This document shows, in pieces, positions 1 through 7,454 of a stretch of 17,682 nt of DNA (its first letter is position 1; the number at the start of each line of letters is the position of its first letter). This DNA is from Firm-04 sp964463355 (GTDB lineage Bacteria; Bacillota; Clostridia; Oscillospirales; Ruminococcaceae). A program made the position numbers and the translations under genes. The stretch spans positions 1-17,682 of the forward strand of contig CAYXBP010000029.1 in the NCBI GenBank assembly GCA_964463355.1, given 5' to 3'. A model generated the notes under the pieces. The model had not been told where the DNA came from. It saw only the letters and a program-made list of their open reading frames with translations, and searched no databases.

Positions 1-49
1 CTCCTTTAGGCTTTTTCTATATTATACCACAAAATCCCTGGTTTGTCCA
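1..49 (-). promoter_or_regulatory. Divergent promoter and ribosome site for an off-window gene
   Basis: Read on the minus strand there is TGGACA (49-44), a 17-nt spacer and TATAAT (26-21), followed by AAAGGAG at 7-1, a good Shine-Dalgarno sequence. This implies a leftward gene starting just beyond the window edge, divergent from the polyamine operon. Its identity cannot be told. Between this promoter and the operon promoter at 219 I see no gene. Confidence 0.6.
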
Positions 50-218
50 CTCCCAAACGCAGATCCTGCCGTAAAAGCAGCAAATCATCAGATGGTTTAC
101 GCGCTGGGAATCCTTTTTGTTGCGGCATCTGTCTGCGCGTCTGAACAGAATCGGGCAGATATTGTGCTGTTTTGGGTGTCACCAAAGGCGAAATTACGGC
201 AATTTTAGACAAAAATAC

Positions 219-247
219 TTGACAGAAACTGCAAGGTGTGATATAAT
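219..247 (+). promoter_or_regulatory. Consensus sigma-A promoter of the polyamine operon
   Basis: TTGACA (219-224), exactly 17 nt, TATAAT (242-247): a perfect match to the housekeeping consensus. The predicted start is an A at about 254-257. Transcription would then enter a leader of about 240 nt before the first gene at 498. So strong a promoter in front of a metabolic operon suggests that control lies mainly after initiation, in the leader. Confidence 0.85.
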
Positions 248-288
248 CAAGTGAAAATAAGGTAACACCGCATAGAGCTGGTGGTGCG

Positions 289-354
289 ATGCGCCGTCAG
301 GCGAACTTTGTGCGGTGTTGCCTTAAAGATCCCCGTCATGGATATGATGTGTGA
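289..354 (+). CDS. Possible arginine-rich leader peptide (21 codons)
   Basis: ATG at 289 opens a 21-codon frame ending at TGA 352-354. It contains four Arg codons (CGC CGT at 292-297, CGG at 313, CGT at 334), one Lys and two adjacent Cys. The stop lies one base before the putative terminator stem begins at 356, so a ribosome held at the stop would cover the 5' arm of that stem. The ribosome site is weak (GGTGG at 280-284), and the frame lies inside the long 5' stem. It may be chance; the positional argument is the main support. Compare, as an analogy only, the speFL arrest peptide upstream of E. coli speF. Confidence 0.22.
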   Translation: MRRQANFVRCCLKDPRHGYDV

Positions 355-355
355 G

Positions 356-436
356 GGCGACTGCAAGGTATCAAAAATCCTTTGCTGCGGCGGTTTCGCC
401 GCCTCTATTGCGATGGCTTGCAGGCTGCCTTTTTCT
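356..436 (+). terminator. Putative leader (attenuator) terminator
   Basis: CTGCAAG (361-367) pairs with CTTGCAG (417-423). The stem extends outward through GGCG/TGCC across a small internal loop, and inside it sits the GCGGCG-GTTT-CGCCGC hairpin (387-402). The 3' arm runs directly into TTTTTC (430-435). The stem is imperfect, so efficiency is uncertain. Confidence 0.45.
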
Positions 437-466
437 ATTTATGCAATCGTTTGCGGAAAAAGGCAG
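425..466 (+). promoter_or_regulatory. Putative antiterminator hairpin
   Basis: CTGCCTTTTTC (425-435) is the exact reverse complement of GAAAAAGGCAG (456-466), with an inner GCAA/TTGC helix (443-446 with 451-454). It would sequester the 3' arm and the T run of the terminator at 356-436. It has no T run after it, so it is not itself a terminator. It lies about 20 nt before the ribosome site of the first gene. Confidence 0.5.
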
Positions 467-497
467 GGAACAATTACAGTAGAGGTCAGGAAAAGGA

Positions 498-1952
498 ATG
501 AATCTGGAAAAGCAAAAGTGTGCGCCCGTGTATGAGGCGTTGCAACAGTTGCGGCGGCAGCGTGTTGTGCCCTTTGATGTGCCTGGTCATAAGCGTGGGC
601 GAGGCAATCCTGAGCTGGTACAGCTTCTGGGAGAGCAATGCGTGGGAATTGATGTCAATTCCATGAAGCCGCTGGATAATCTCTGTCACCCCGTTTCGGT
701 GATACTGGAAGCGGAAAATCTGGCGGCGGATGCTTTTGGCGCAGCACACGCGTTTTTTATGGTTGGCGGAACCACCTCAGCCGTGCAAAGCATGATCCTT
801 TCTGCCTGTAAAGCAGGGGATAAGATCATCGTGCCGCGCAATGTCCACAAAAGTGTGATCAATGCCCTAGTGCTTTGCGGCGCGGTTCCAGTGTATGTTA
901 ACCCAGATGTGCAGCCGCGCATCGGCATTGCACTGGGGATGGAAATCTCACAGCTGGAGCAGGCGATACAGGCAAATCCGGATGCAGTAGCAGTGTTTGT
1001 TAACAATCCAACCTATTATGGCATCTGCTCTGATTTGCGCGCCATCGTCAAGCTTGCCCATGCGCATCATATGCTGGTGCTTGCGGATGAAGCCCACGGC
1101 ACGCATTTTTATTTTAATGATACGCTGCCTGTTTCCGCAATGGCAGCAGGTGCAGATATGGCTGCCGTGTCGATGCATAAATCGGGTGGCAGCTTAACGC
1201 AAAGTTCCTTGCTGCTGCTCAACGCTACCGTGAATGAGGGCTATGTCAAGCAGATTATCAACCTGACGCAGACAACCAGCGCGTCCTATCTGCTGATGTC
1301 CAGCCTTGATATTTCCAGGCGTAATCTTGCGTTGCGTGGGGAACATTCCTTTGCCAAGGTCATGACCATGGCAGAGTACGCACGCGCGGAGATTAATGCA
1401 ATTGGTGGTTATTATGCCTATGGCAGAGAGATTTGCAACGGTACCAGTGCCTTTGATTATGATGTAACAAAGCTCTCTGTCTTTACGCGGGAGATCGGTC
1501 TTGCAGGCATTGAGGTTTACGATCTGCTGCGCGATGAATACGATATTCAGGTCGAGTTTGGTGATATCGGCAATATTTTGGCGTATATCTCCATCGGTGA
1601 CCGTATGCAGGATATCGAACGACTGGTGGGCGCGTTGGCAGATATCAAACGCCTGTATACCCGTGATACCAGCGGTATGCTCAGCCTGGAGTATATTTCA
1701 CCGCAGGTTGTCGCAACGCCGCAGCAGGCGTTTTACGCGCAGAAGGAAATGCTGCCGCTTGAACAGACCAACGGCAGAATCTGCGGAGAGTTTGTTATGT
1801 GCTATCCGCCGGGTATTCCGATCCTTGCCCCCGGCGAGATCATCACCAGGGATATTTTAGAGTATATCTGCTACGCCAAGGCGAAGGGCTGTTCCATGCA
1901 GGGCATGGAAGACCCCATGGTGGAAAAGCTGAATGTGCTTACCGAACGCTGA
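498..1952 (+). CDS. speA: Orn/Lys/Arg decarboxylase, probably arginine decarboxylase
   Basis: A PLP-dependent decarboxylase of the fold I (aspartate-aminotransferase type) Orn/Lys/Arg family, 484 aa. This is the short Gram-positive form without the N-terminal wing domain of the large enterobacterial enzymes. Visible signatures are the N-terminal PFDVPGHKRG, the PLP-contacting DEAHG (Asp197, His200) and the Schiff-base motif SMHKSGGSLTQSS with Lys228. It would release CO2 from arginine to give agmatine in the cytosol. Sequence alone does not separate arginine from lysine or ornithine decarboxylases in this family. The arginine assignment rests on agmatine deiminase and carbamoylputrescine amidase being in the same operon. 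The ATG at 498 follows AGGAAAAGGA. It is first in the operon, 18 nt before speE. Confidence 0.85.
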   Translation: MNLEKQKCAPVYEALQQLRRQRVVPFDVPGHKRGRGNPELVQLLGEQCVGIDVNSMKPLDNLCHPVSVILEAENLAADAFGAAHAFFMVGGTTSAVQSMILSACKAGDKIIVPRNVHKSVINALVLCGAVPVYVNPDVQPRIGIALGMEISQLEQAIQANPDAVAVFVNNPTYYGICSDLRAIVKLAHAHHMLVLADEAHGTHFYFNDTLPVSAMAAGADMAAVSMHKSGGSLTQSSLLLLNATVNEGYVKQIINLTQTTSASYLLMSSLDISRRNLALRGEHSFAKVMTMAEYARAEINAIGGYYAYGREICNGTSAFDYDVTKLSVFTREIGLAGIEVYDLLRDEYDIQVEFGDIGNILAYISIGDRMQDIERLVGALADIKRLYTRDTSGMLSLEYISPQVVATPQQAFYAQKEMLPLEQTNGRICGEFVMCYPPGIPILAPGEIITRDILEYICYAKAKGCSMQGMEDPMVEKLNVLTER

Positions 1953-1970
1953 AGAAAGGAGCGTGCTTGC

Positions 1971-2849
1971 ATGGAATTCTGGTTTTCTGAGCTGCATACG
2001 CATAATGTGAAGATGTCCATTCGCTGCGATAAGCAGCTTTATAGTGGGCAAAGCGATTTTCAGCGCATTGATGTGTTTGAATCGGCGGAATTTGGACGTT
2101 TTCTGGTTTCCAACGGCAGCGTGATTTTTTCTGAAAAGGACGAATTTATCTACGATGAGATGATTGTTCACGTGCCGATGTCGGTGCATCCCGATGTGAA
2201 AAGCGTTCTGGTGATCGGCGGCGGCGATGGCGGCGTTGCCCGCGAGCTTTCGTACTACGACGAAATTGAGGTCATTGATGTGGTAGAACCCGATGAAATG
2301 TTTGTGGATGTCTGCCGCGCGTTTTTCCCTGATAATGCCAAAGGCCTTGATGATCCCCGCGTGACAATCTATAACCAGGATGGTCTGCGCGCATTGCGTA
2401 CCCGTCATGGCGAGTATGACCTGATCATCAATGATGCCACCGACCCATTTGGGCATACCGCAGGGCTGTTTACCAAGGAGTTTTACGGTCTGTGCTATAA
2501 AGCCCTGAAGGATGACGGCATTATGGTGTATCAGCACGGTAGCCCCTTCTTTGATGAGGACGAGGAGGCGTGCCGTTCTATGCACAGCAAGGCGTTCCGG
2601 TCGTTCCCCGTGTGCCGCGTGTATCAGGCGCATATTCCAACCTGCCCATCAGGCTATTGGCTGTTCGGCTTTGCATCGAAAAAGTATCATCCCATCCATG
2701 ATTTTGATCCCAAACGCTGGAAAAAGCGTAAGATCAAAACCTGGTATTATACTACAAATCTGCATAACGGTGCCTTTATGCTGCCGCGCTATGTGGAGGA
2801 TTTGCTGGAAGAAGCGGAAAACCGTATGAAGAATCGTGACGATTCATAA
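1971..2849 (+). CDS. speE: Spermidine synthase (polyamine aminopropyltransferase)
   Basis: A Rossmann-fold aminopropyltransferase, 292 aa, the usual SpeE length. It has the small N-terminal beta domain (SDFQ and DEFIYDEMI motifs), the nucleotide loop VIGGGDGG (83-88), VEPDE for the ribose contact, and the catalytic region NDATDPFG with Asp155 and Asp158. The C-terminal IPTCPSGYW and LHNGAFMLPRYV blocks are also typical. The family transfers aminopropyl from decarboxylated AdoMet to putrescine, giving spermidine and methylthioadenosine. The usual GPAxxLF after the catalytic Asp reads GHTAGLF. No AdoMet decarboxylase gene lies next to it, and the following two genes make spermidine by another chemistry, so its true donor or acceptor is open. 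ATG 1971 has AAAGGAG nine bases upstream. Confidence 0.88.
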   Translation: MEFWFSELHTHNVKMSIRCDKQLYSGQSDFQRIDVFESAEFGRFLVSNGSVIFSEKDEFIYDEMIVHVPMSVHPDVKSVLVIGGGDGGVARELSYYDEIEVIDVVEPDEMFVDVCRAFFPDNAKGLDDPRVTIYNQDGLRALRTRHGEYDLIINDATDPFGHTAGLFTKEFYGLCYKALKDDGIMVYQHGSPFFDEDEEACRSMHSKAFRSFPVCRVYQAHIPTCPSGYWLFGFASKKYHPIHDFDPKRWKKRKIKTWYYTTNLHNGAFMLPRYVEDLLEEAENRMKNRDDS

Positions 2850-2891
2850 AGGCGTTGCCCGAAATACGAAATAGTGATTTGGAGGAAACAA

Positions 2892-4157
2892 ATGAGCAGA
2901 GTATTGATTATCGGCTGCGGCGGCGTGGCATCTGTTGCCATTCAGAAGTGCTGCCAGTACAGCGAGGTGTTTACCGAGATTTGCATTGCCAGCCGTACCG
3001 TATCCAAATGCGATGCGCTGAAAGCAAAGATTGAGGCGGAGGGCAAAACCACTACCAAAATCAGCACAGCGGCTGTGGATGCCGACGATCTGGAGGCGGT
3101 CATCAGGCTGATTGATGCCTACAAGCCCGTGCTGGTGCTGAATCTCGCATTGCCTTATCAGGATCTCACCATTATGGAGGCTTGCCTGAAGACTGGCGTG
3201 CATTATGTGGATACCGCAAACTACGAGCCTGAGGATATCGACGAACCGGTCTGGCGTGCTGCGTATGAAAAACGCTGCAAAGAAAAGGGCTTTACCGCCT
3301 ATTTTGATTACAGCTACCAGTGGGCATATCATGAGCAGTTTGCAAAGGCGGGTCTGACTGCGCTGCTGGGCAGTGGCTTTGACCCTGGTGTGACCTCTGT
3401 GTTTGCCGCCTATGCGCTGAAGCACTACTTCGATGAGATTCACTATATTGATATTCTGGATTGCAATGGCGGCGATCACGGCTACCCCTTTGCAACCAAT
3501 TTCAACCCCGAGATCAACCTCCGTGAGGTTTCCGCAAATGGATCTTACTGGGAGAACGGTCGGTGGGTGGAAACCAAGCCCATGGAGATCAAGCGCGAGT
3601 ACGATTTCCCGCAGGTTGGTAAAAAAGATATGTATCTGCTGCATCACGAAGAGATTGAATCTTTGGCTAAGAATATCCCATCGGTTAAGCGGATTCGCTT
3701 CTTCATGACATTCGGTCAGAGTTACCTTACCCATATGAAGTGCCTCGAAAATGTGGGAATGCTTTCCACATCGCCTATCTGTTTCAACGGCACCGAAATT
3801 GTCCCCATCCAGTTCCTGAAAGCACTGCTTCCCGATCCCGCCTCCCTTGGCCCGCGTACTGTGGGCAAAACGAACATCGGCTGTATCTTCACGGGGATGA
3901 AGGATGGCAAGGAAAAGACCATCTACATTTACAATGTCTGCGATCATCAGGCGTGCTATCGCGAGCTTGGTTCGCAGGCGATCTCCTATACCACTGGCGT
4001 TCCCGCTATGATTGGTGCTGCGCTCGTTGCTGATGGCACATGGCGCAACGCAGGTGCCCGTACCATCGAGGAGTTCGACCCTGATCCCTTTATGGATATG
4101 CTCAATCGCTTTGGTCTGCCTTGGGTGGTCGATGAAGCACCCGCTACGGTGGAGTGA
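2892..4157 (+). CDS. Carboxynorspermidine/carboxyspermidine dehydrogenase (CASDH)
   Basis: A saccharopine-dehydrogenase-like NAD(P)H enzyme, 421 aa. The N-terminus carries the dinucleotide-binding loop VLIIGCGGVAS (residues 4-14), followed by SRT after the second strand. The conserved middle includes GVHYVDTANYEPED and GSGFDPGVTSVFAAYALKH, typical of the Lys9/CASDH group. The family condenses putrescine (or diaminopropane) with L-aspartate semialdehyde and reduces the Schiff base, giving carboxyspermidine. Being directly followed by nspC with overlapping ends confirms the role. I chose ATG 2892 because GGAGGA (2881-2886) precedes it at ideal distance; a GTG at 2874 in the same frame lies upstream of that site. 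Agmatine as an alternative amine substrate, as in the carboxyaminopropylagmatine route, cannot be excluded by eye. Confidence 0.85.
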   Translation: MSRVLIIGCGGVASVAIQKCCQYSEVFTEICIASRTVSKCDALKAKIEAEGKTTTKISTAAVDADDLEAVIRLIDAYKPVLVLNLALPYQDLTIMEACLKTGVHYVDTANYEPEDIDEPVWRAAYEKRCKEKGFTAYFDYSYQWAYHEQFAKAGLTALLGSGFDPGVTSVFAAYALKHYFDEIHYIDILDCNGGDHGYPFATNFNPEINLREVSANGSYWENGRWVETKPMEIKREYDFPQVGKKDMYLLHHEEIESLAKNIPSVKRIRFFMTFGQSYLTHMKCLENVGMLSTSPICFNGTEIVPIQFLKALLPDPASLGPRTVGKTNIGCIFTGMKDGKEKTIYIYNVCDHQACYRELGSQAISYTTGVPAMIGAALVADGTWRNAGARTIEEFDPDPFMDMLNRFGLPWVVDEAPATVE

Positions 4158-5284
4158 TGCATCGCGCAGCGTTGCCGACCCCGTGCTACATTGTTGATAT
4201 CGCAAAGCTCCGGAGCAATCTGGAGCTTTTGCGGCAGGTAGAACGGGCAAGCGGCTGTCATATTTTATTGGCACAGAAGGCGTTTTCGTGCTTTTCTGTG
4301 TATCCCATGATCGCAGAGTACATCAGTGGCACAACTGCCAGCGGCTTGTATGAGGCAAAACTCGGGCACGAGCAATTCGGCAAGGAAACCCATGTTTTTT
4401 CGCCTGCGTATACCGCAGACGAGATGCAAGCCCTCTGCAAGATTTGTGACCACATCAGCTTTAATTCGTTCCGTCAGCTGGAGGCGCATCGTGCCATCTG
4501 GGAAAAGGCACCCGTGAGCGTGGGTATCCGCGTGAATCCTGAATGCTCTACCCAGGGCGAGCACGCCATTTATGACCCTTGCGCATCTGGTTCGCGCCTG
4601 GGCGTGACTCTCCGGAATTTCCGTCCCGATTTGCTTTGCGGCGTGGAAGGCCTGCATTTTCATACCCTCTGTGAGCAAAATGCCGATGCGCTCGTCACCA
4701 CCTGTGCCGCCTTTGAGGAAAAATTCGGAACGTATCTTTCCAAAATGCAATGGCTCAACCTTGGCGGCGGACATCACATCACCCGCGCAGACTATGATGT
4801 TGAACAATTGGTGCAGCTCATCCGCCGTATTCGCGAACAGTATGGGGTTGCGGTGTATCTCGAGCCAGGCGAAGCCATCGCGCTCAATGCAGGTTATCTG
4901 GATACCACCGTCATGGATATCGTTGAGAACGACCTTTCCGTGCTGATTCTGGATGCTTCCGCCGCTTGTCATATGCCCGATGTGCTGGAAATGCCCTACC
5001 GTCCGCCACTGAAAAACGCAGGGGAGTGGGGCGAAAAGCCATATGCCTATCGACTTTCTTCGCGTACCTGTCTTGCGGGCGATATCATCGGTGACTACAG
5101 CTTTGATCGTCCCGTGCAGATCGGTGACCGCCTGACTTTTGAAGATATGGCGATTTATTCTATGGTGAAGAACAATACCTTCAACGGTATGCCACTGCCT
5201 GCCATCGTGTTGCAGCATGAAAACGGCGATTGCGAGATCATCAAGGAATTCGGCTATTCGGATTTTAAGGAAAGGCTTTCTTGA
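4157..5284 (+). CDS. nspC: Carboxynorspermidine/carboxyspermidine decarboxylase
   Basis: A PLP enzyme of the alanine-racemase fold (fold III decarboxylases), 375 aa, the usual NspC length. The N-terminal TPCYIVD is followed by LAQKAF with the Schiff-base Lys41. Further blocks are EGLHFHTLCEQ, NLGGGHHIT, the phosphate and substrate loop LEPGEAI, LDASAACHMPDVLEMPYRP, and the C-terminal RTCLAGDIIGDYSF and MVKNNTFNG. It removes the carboxyl group from carboxyspermidine to yield spermidine, the last step of the aspartate-semialdehyde route. The start overlaps the CASDH stop (TGATG), which points to translational coupling. A GTG at 4154 in the same frame is the alternative start. It is followed by a 72-nt gap to aguA with no visible promoter or terminator. 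Confidence 0.9.
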   Translation: MHRAALPTPCYIVDIAKLRSNLELLRQVERASGCHILLAQKAFSCFSVYPMIAEYISGTTASGLYEAKLGHEQFGKETHVFSPAYTADEMQALCKICDHISFNSFRQLEAHRAIWEKAPVSVGIRVNPECSTQGEHAIYDPCASGSRLGVTLRNFRPDLLCGVEGLHFHTLCEQNADALVTTCAAFEEKFGTYLSKMQWLNLGGGHHITRADYDVEQLVQLIRRIREQYGVAVYLEPGEAIALNAGYLDTTVMDIVENDLSVLILDASAACHMPDVLEMPYRPPLKNAGEWGEKPYAYRLSSRTCLAGDIIGDYSFDRPVQIGDRLTFEDMAIYSMVKNNTFNGMPLPAIVLQHENGDCEIIKEFGYSDFKERLS

Positions 5285-5356
5285 TATAAAGTAACCCCGA
5301 AGGCGTTCGTTTGACGGGCTGCACAGAAAAAAGCAACACAGGAGTAAAAGCGATTC

Positions 5357-6460
5357 ATGAATACACCAAAACAAGATGGCTTTTCTATGCCTGCCGAGTA
5401 TGCACCACATCACGGTACGATACTCGTTTGGCCCGAACGCCCTGGTTCGTGGGGCAATGACCCTACGCCAGCGCGGAACGCCTTTTCAAAGATCATCACA
5501 CAACTGGTTCAGCACGAGAAGGTCTATGTGCTGGTCAGCGAGAATGCGAAAGCAACGGCGCAGCAGATGCTGCCGCAAGATGTCAATTTGTTGGAGATCA
5601 ACACCGATGATGCCTGGGCAAGAGATATCGCCCCCACTTTTGTAAGGGATATGACAGGTGCTGTGCGCGGTATTGATTGGGCTTTCAATGCATGGGGCGG
5701 TGCCTATGACGGCTTGTATGCTGATTATCAAAACGATGACGCTGCTGCCTCTGCCATTTGCCGTGCTTTGCAGATTCCTTGCTACGATGCGCATCCCTTT
5801 GTGCTGGAGGGCGGCGCGATTCATTCGGATGGGGAGGGGACACTGCTTGTCACTGAGGCTTGCCTTCTGAGCAGGGGGCGTAACCCACATATGACCAAAG
5901 CACAAATCACACAGCAACTTTGTCAGTATCTTGGTGCAAAAAAGGTGATTTGGCTGCCGTATGGTATCTATCAGGATGAAACCAATGAGCATATTGATAA
6001 TGTTTGTGCCTTTGTCGCCCCAGGGGAGGTTGTTCTCGCATGGTGCGAGGATCCATCAGATCCGCAATATGCCATGTCCGCCGCAGATTTGCAGGTGTTG
6101 GAGCATTCTTCCGATGCCAAGGGTAGGGCACTGAAGATTCATAAATTGCCTGTGCCAAAGCATCCTGTGTGCATTACTGGGGCGGATTTGCAGGGGTATT
6201 CCTTTGCAGAGGGCGAAGCAGTGCGCGTGCTGGGTGAGCGCCTTGCGGCATCCTATGTGAATTTTTATTTTGCCAATGATTGTCTGCTGCTGCCGCAGTT
6301 TGGTGGTGAGAACCGCGAGAGCGATGCCGTGGCTTGTCAGATTCTGCAAGCCGTCGCGCCAAACCGTCAGGTGATTCCCATTGATGCCCGGGAGATTCTG
6401 TTAGGCGGTGGCAATATCCACTGCATTACCCAACAAATACCGAGAGGAGTGTTCCGATGA
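5357..6460 (+). CDS. aguA: Agmatine deiminase
   Basis: A guanidino-group-modifying (peptidylarginine deiminase-like) enzyme, 367 aa, full length for the family. The beginning GFSMPAEYAPHHGTILVWPERPGSWG is typical (positions 8-33). Active-site elements are NTDDAWARDIAPTFV (substrate Asp), FVLEGGAIHSDG, ETNEHIDN with His212, and GGGNIHCITQQIP with the nucleophile Cys356. It hydrolyses agmatine to N-carbamoylputrescine and ammonia. ATG 5357 has AGGAG at 5340-5344, a rather long 12-nt spacing. The gene overlaps aguB by four bases, and the pair forms the standard two-step agmatine-to-putrescine module. Confidence 0.95.
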   Translation: MNTPKQDGFSMPAEYAPHHGTILVWPERPGSWGNDPTPARNAFSKIITQLVQHEKVYVLVSENAKATAQQMLPQDVNLLEINTDDAWARDIAPTFVRDMTGAVRGIDWAFNAWGGAYDGLYADYQNDDAAASAICRALQIPCYDAHPFVLEGGAIHSDGEGTLLVTEACLLSRGRNPHMTKAQITQQLCQYLGAKKVIWLPYGIYQDETNEHIDNVCAFVAPGEVVLAWCEDPSDPQYAMSAADLQVLEHSSDAKGRALKIHKLPVPKHPVCITGADLQGYSFAEGEAVRVLGERLAASYVNFYFANDCLLLPQFGGENRESDAVACQILQAVAPNRQVIPIDAREILLGGGNIHCITQQIPRGVFR

Positions 6461-7341
6461 AGCAAAATCGTACCGTGACCGTTGCTGCCATCCAGATGCA
6501 GTGCAGTGCCCAGCCAGAAGAGAATCTAGCGACCGCCGAGCGCATGATTCGGGATGCAGCTGCCAGGGGTGCGCAGATGATTCTATTGCCCGAACTTTTC
6601 GAACGCCCCTATTTTTGCCAAGAGCGCAGATATGAATACTACGATTACGCCACCCCGACCGTGGAGAATCCAGCGGTGCAGCTTTGTATGCGCCTTGCAA
6701 AAGAGCTTGCCGTGGTGCTGCCCGTCAGCTTTTATGAGAAGGACGGCTGCTGCCTGTATAACACCGTAGCGGTGATTGATGCCGATGGCTCTCTGATGGG
6801 CGTGTATCGCAAAACACATATTCCCGATGACCATTATTATCAGGAGAAGTTTTATTTTTCGCCTGGCAACACAGGTTTTCGCGTGTGGCAAACCCGATAC
6901 GCAACCATTGGTGTCGGTATTTGCTGGGATCAGTGGTTTCCTGAAACCGCACGGAGCTTGGCGGTCAATGGCGCGGAGATATGCTTTTTCCCAACAGCCA
7001 TTGGGTCAGAGCCAATTCTGGAATGTGACAGCGCAGGACATTGGCGACGTACCATGCAGGGGCACGCAGCAGCAAATATCATGCCTGTGATTGCAGCTAA
7101 TCGTATTGGTACAGAGTCTGTCACGCCCTGTGCAGAAAACGGCGGGCAGACGTCCTCTCTTTGCTTTTATGGCACCTCGTTCATGACTGACGCAACAGGC
7201 AGCATCGTCGCGGAAGCAGGACGCACAGAGGAAGCTGTTCTTTTGCATACATATGATTTGACAGCAATCGCCGCAGAGCGTCTGAACTGGGGATTGTTCC
7301 GTGACCGCCGCCCACAATGCTACGGCGATATTTGCAAATAA
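6457..7341 (+). CDS. aguB: N-carbamoylputrescine amidase
   Basis: A nitrilase-superfamily amidase, 294 aa. The catalytic triad is visible: Glu46 in LLPELFERPYF, Lys119 in VYRKTHIPDD and the nucleophile Cys156 in GVGICWDQWFPE. The sequence around HAAANIMPVIAANRIG and the ending WGLFRDRRPQCYGDI also fit this subgroup. It cleaves N-carbamoylputrescine to putrescine, CO2 and ammonia, feeding both CASDH and SpeE. It starts at ATG 6457 within the aguA stop (ATGA) behind GAGAGGAG at 6442-6449, so the two are translationally coupled. It is the last gene of the operon; a terminator follows about 80 nt later. Confidence 0.95.
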   Translation: MKQNRTVTVAAIQMQCSAQPEENLATAERMIRDAAARGAQMILLPELFERPYFCQERRYEYYDYATPTVENPAVQLCMRLAKELAVVLPVSFYEKDGCCLYNTVAVIDADGSLMGVYRKTHIPDDHYYQEKFYFSPGNTGFRVWQTRYATIGVGICWDQWFPETARSLAVNGAEICFFPTAIGSEPILECDSAGHWRRTMQGHAAANIMPVIAANRIGTESVTPCAENGGQTSSLCFYGTSFMTDATGSIVAEAGRTEEAVLLHTYDLTAIAAERLNWGLFRDRRPQCYGDICK

Positions 7342-7419
7342 TATCGCGCAGCTTGCTGAAAGCAAAATATGCCGTGTGTTGCATTTCTCTTGAGAATGTT
7401 CTGGTGCAATGCCAGAAAG

Positions 7420-7454
7420 AAAACCGCCTTCGAAGCAAAATCGGGGGCGGTTTT
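7420..7454 (+). terminator. Terminator of the polyamine operon
   Basis: AAAACCGCC (7420-7428) pairs with GGCGGTTTT (7446-7454) around a 17-nt loop, giving a GC core with T on the right and A on the left. It could work from both sides. A second hairpin, TTCTGGT/GCCAGAA (7399-7405 with 7411-7417), lies directly before it. The rest of the 7342-7580 gap holds nothing I recognise. Confidence 0.7.

Larger units (their letters stand above)
254..497 (+). promoter_or_regulatory. Structured 5' leader of the polyamine operon (candidate attenuator or riboswitch)
   Basis: The leader opens with a long stem, 258-272 paired with 311-325 (15 bp with a single G-U), enclosing small hairpins such as CGCC-GTCA-GGCG at 292-303. 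After a linker comes an imperfect hairpin (356-367 with 417-429, containing a GCGGCG/CGCCGC hairpin at 387-402) followed by T5. An 11-bp hairpin, 425-435 with 456-466, uses the same 3' arm and T run, so the two cannot form together. This is the usual layout of a terminator/antiterminator switch. I do not recognise the 5' domain as any riboswitch class I know, and it lacks the T-box sequence. Folding was done by eye only. Confidence 0.55.

Noticed and set aside
6..212. 68-aa minus-strand frame at the left edge
   Set aside because: It would need a TTG start without a ribosome site and runs through the minus-strand promoter at 21-49, so it is not a gene.
254..436. 6S RNA, SRP RNA or tmRNA as the identity of the leader
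   Set aside because: The conserved sequences of SRP RNA and tmRNA are absent. The structure is not a single long 6S-like rod, and the position directly ahead of an operon fits a cis-acting leader better. 6S RNA cannot be fully excluded by eye.
281..535. 84-codon open frame from GTG 281 overlapping the start of the decarboxylase gene
   Set aside because: It crosses the leader hairpins and runs into the decarboxylase gene in another frame, has no ribosome site and has a Cys-rich, low-quality composition. It is most likely a chance frame.
2844..4274. Long minus-strand frame of 476 codons opposite CASDH (and similar ones at 1857-2633, 4265-5413, 9706-10803 and 10900-12030)
   Set aside because: Each lies antisense to a confidently identified gene and has the His/Ile/Cys-rich composition typical of codon-bias shadows. 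None shows a ribosome site or recognisable motif.
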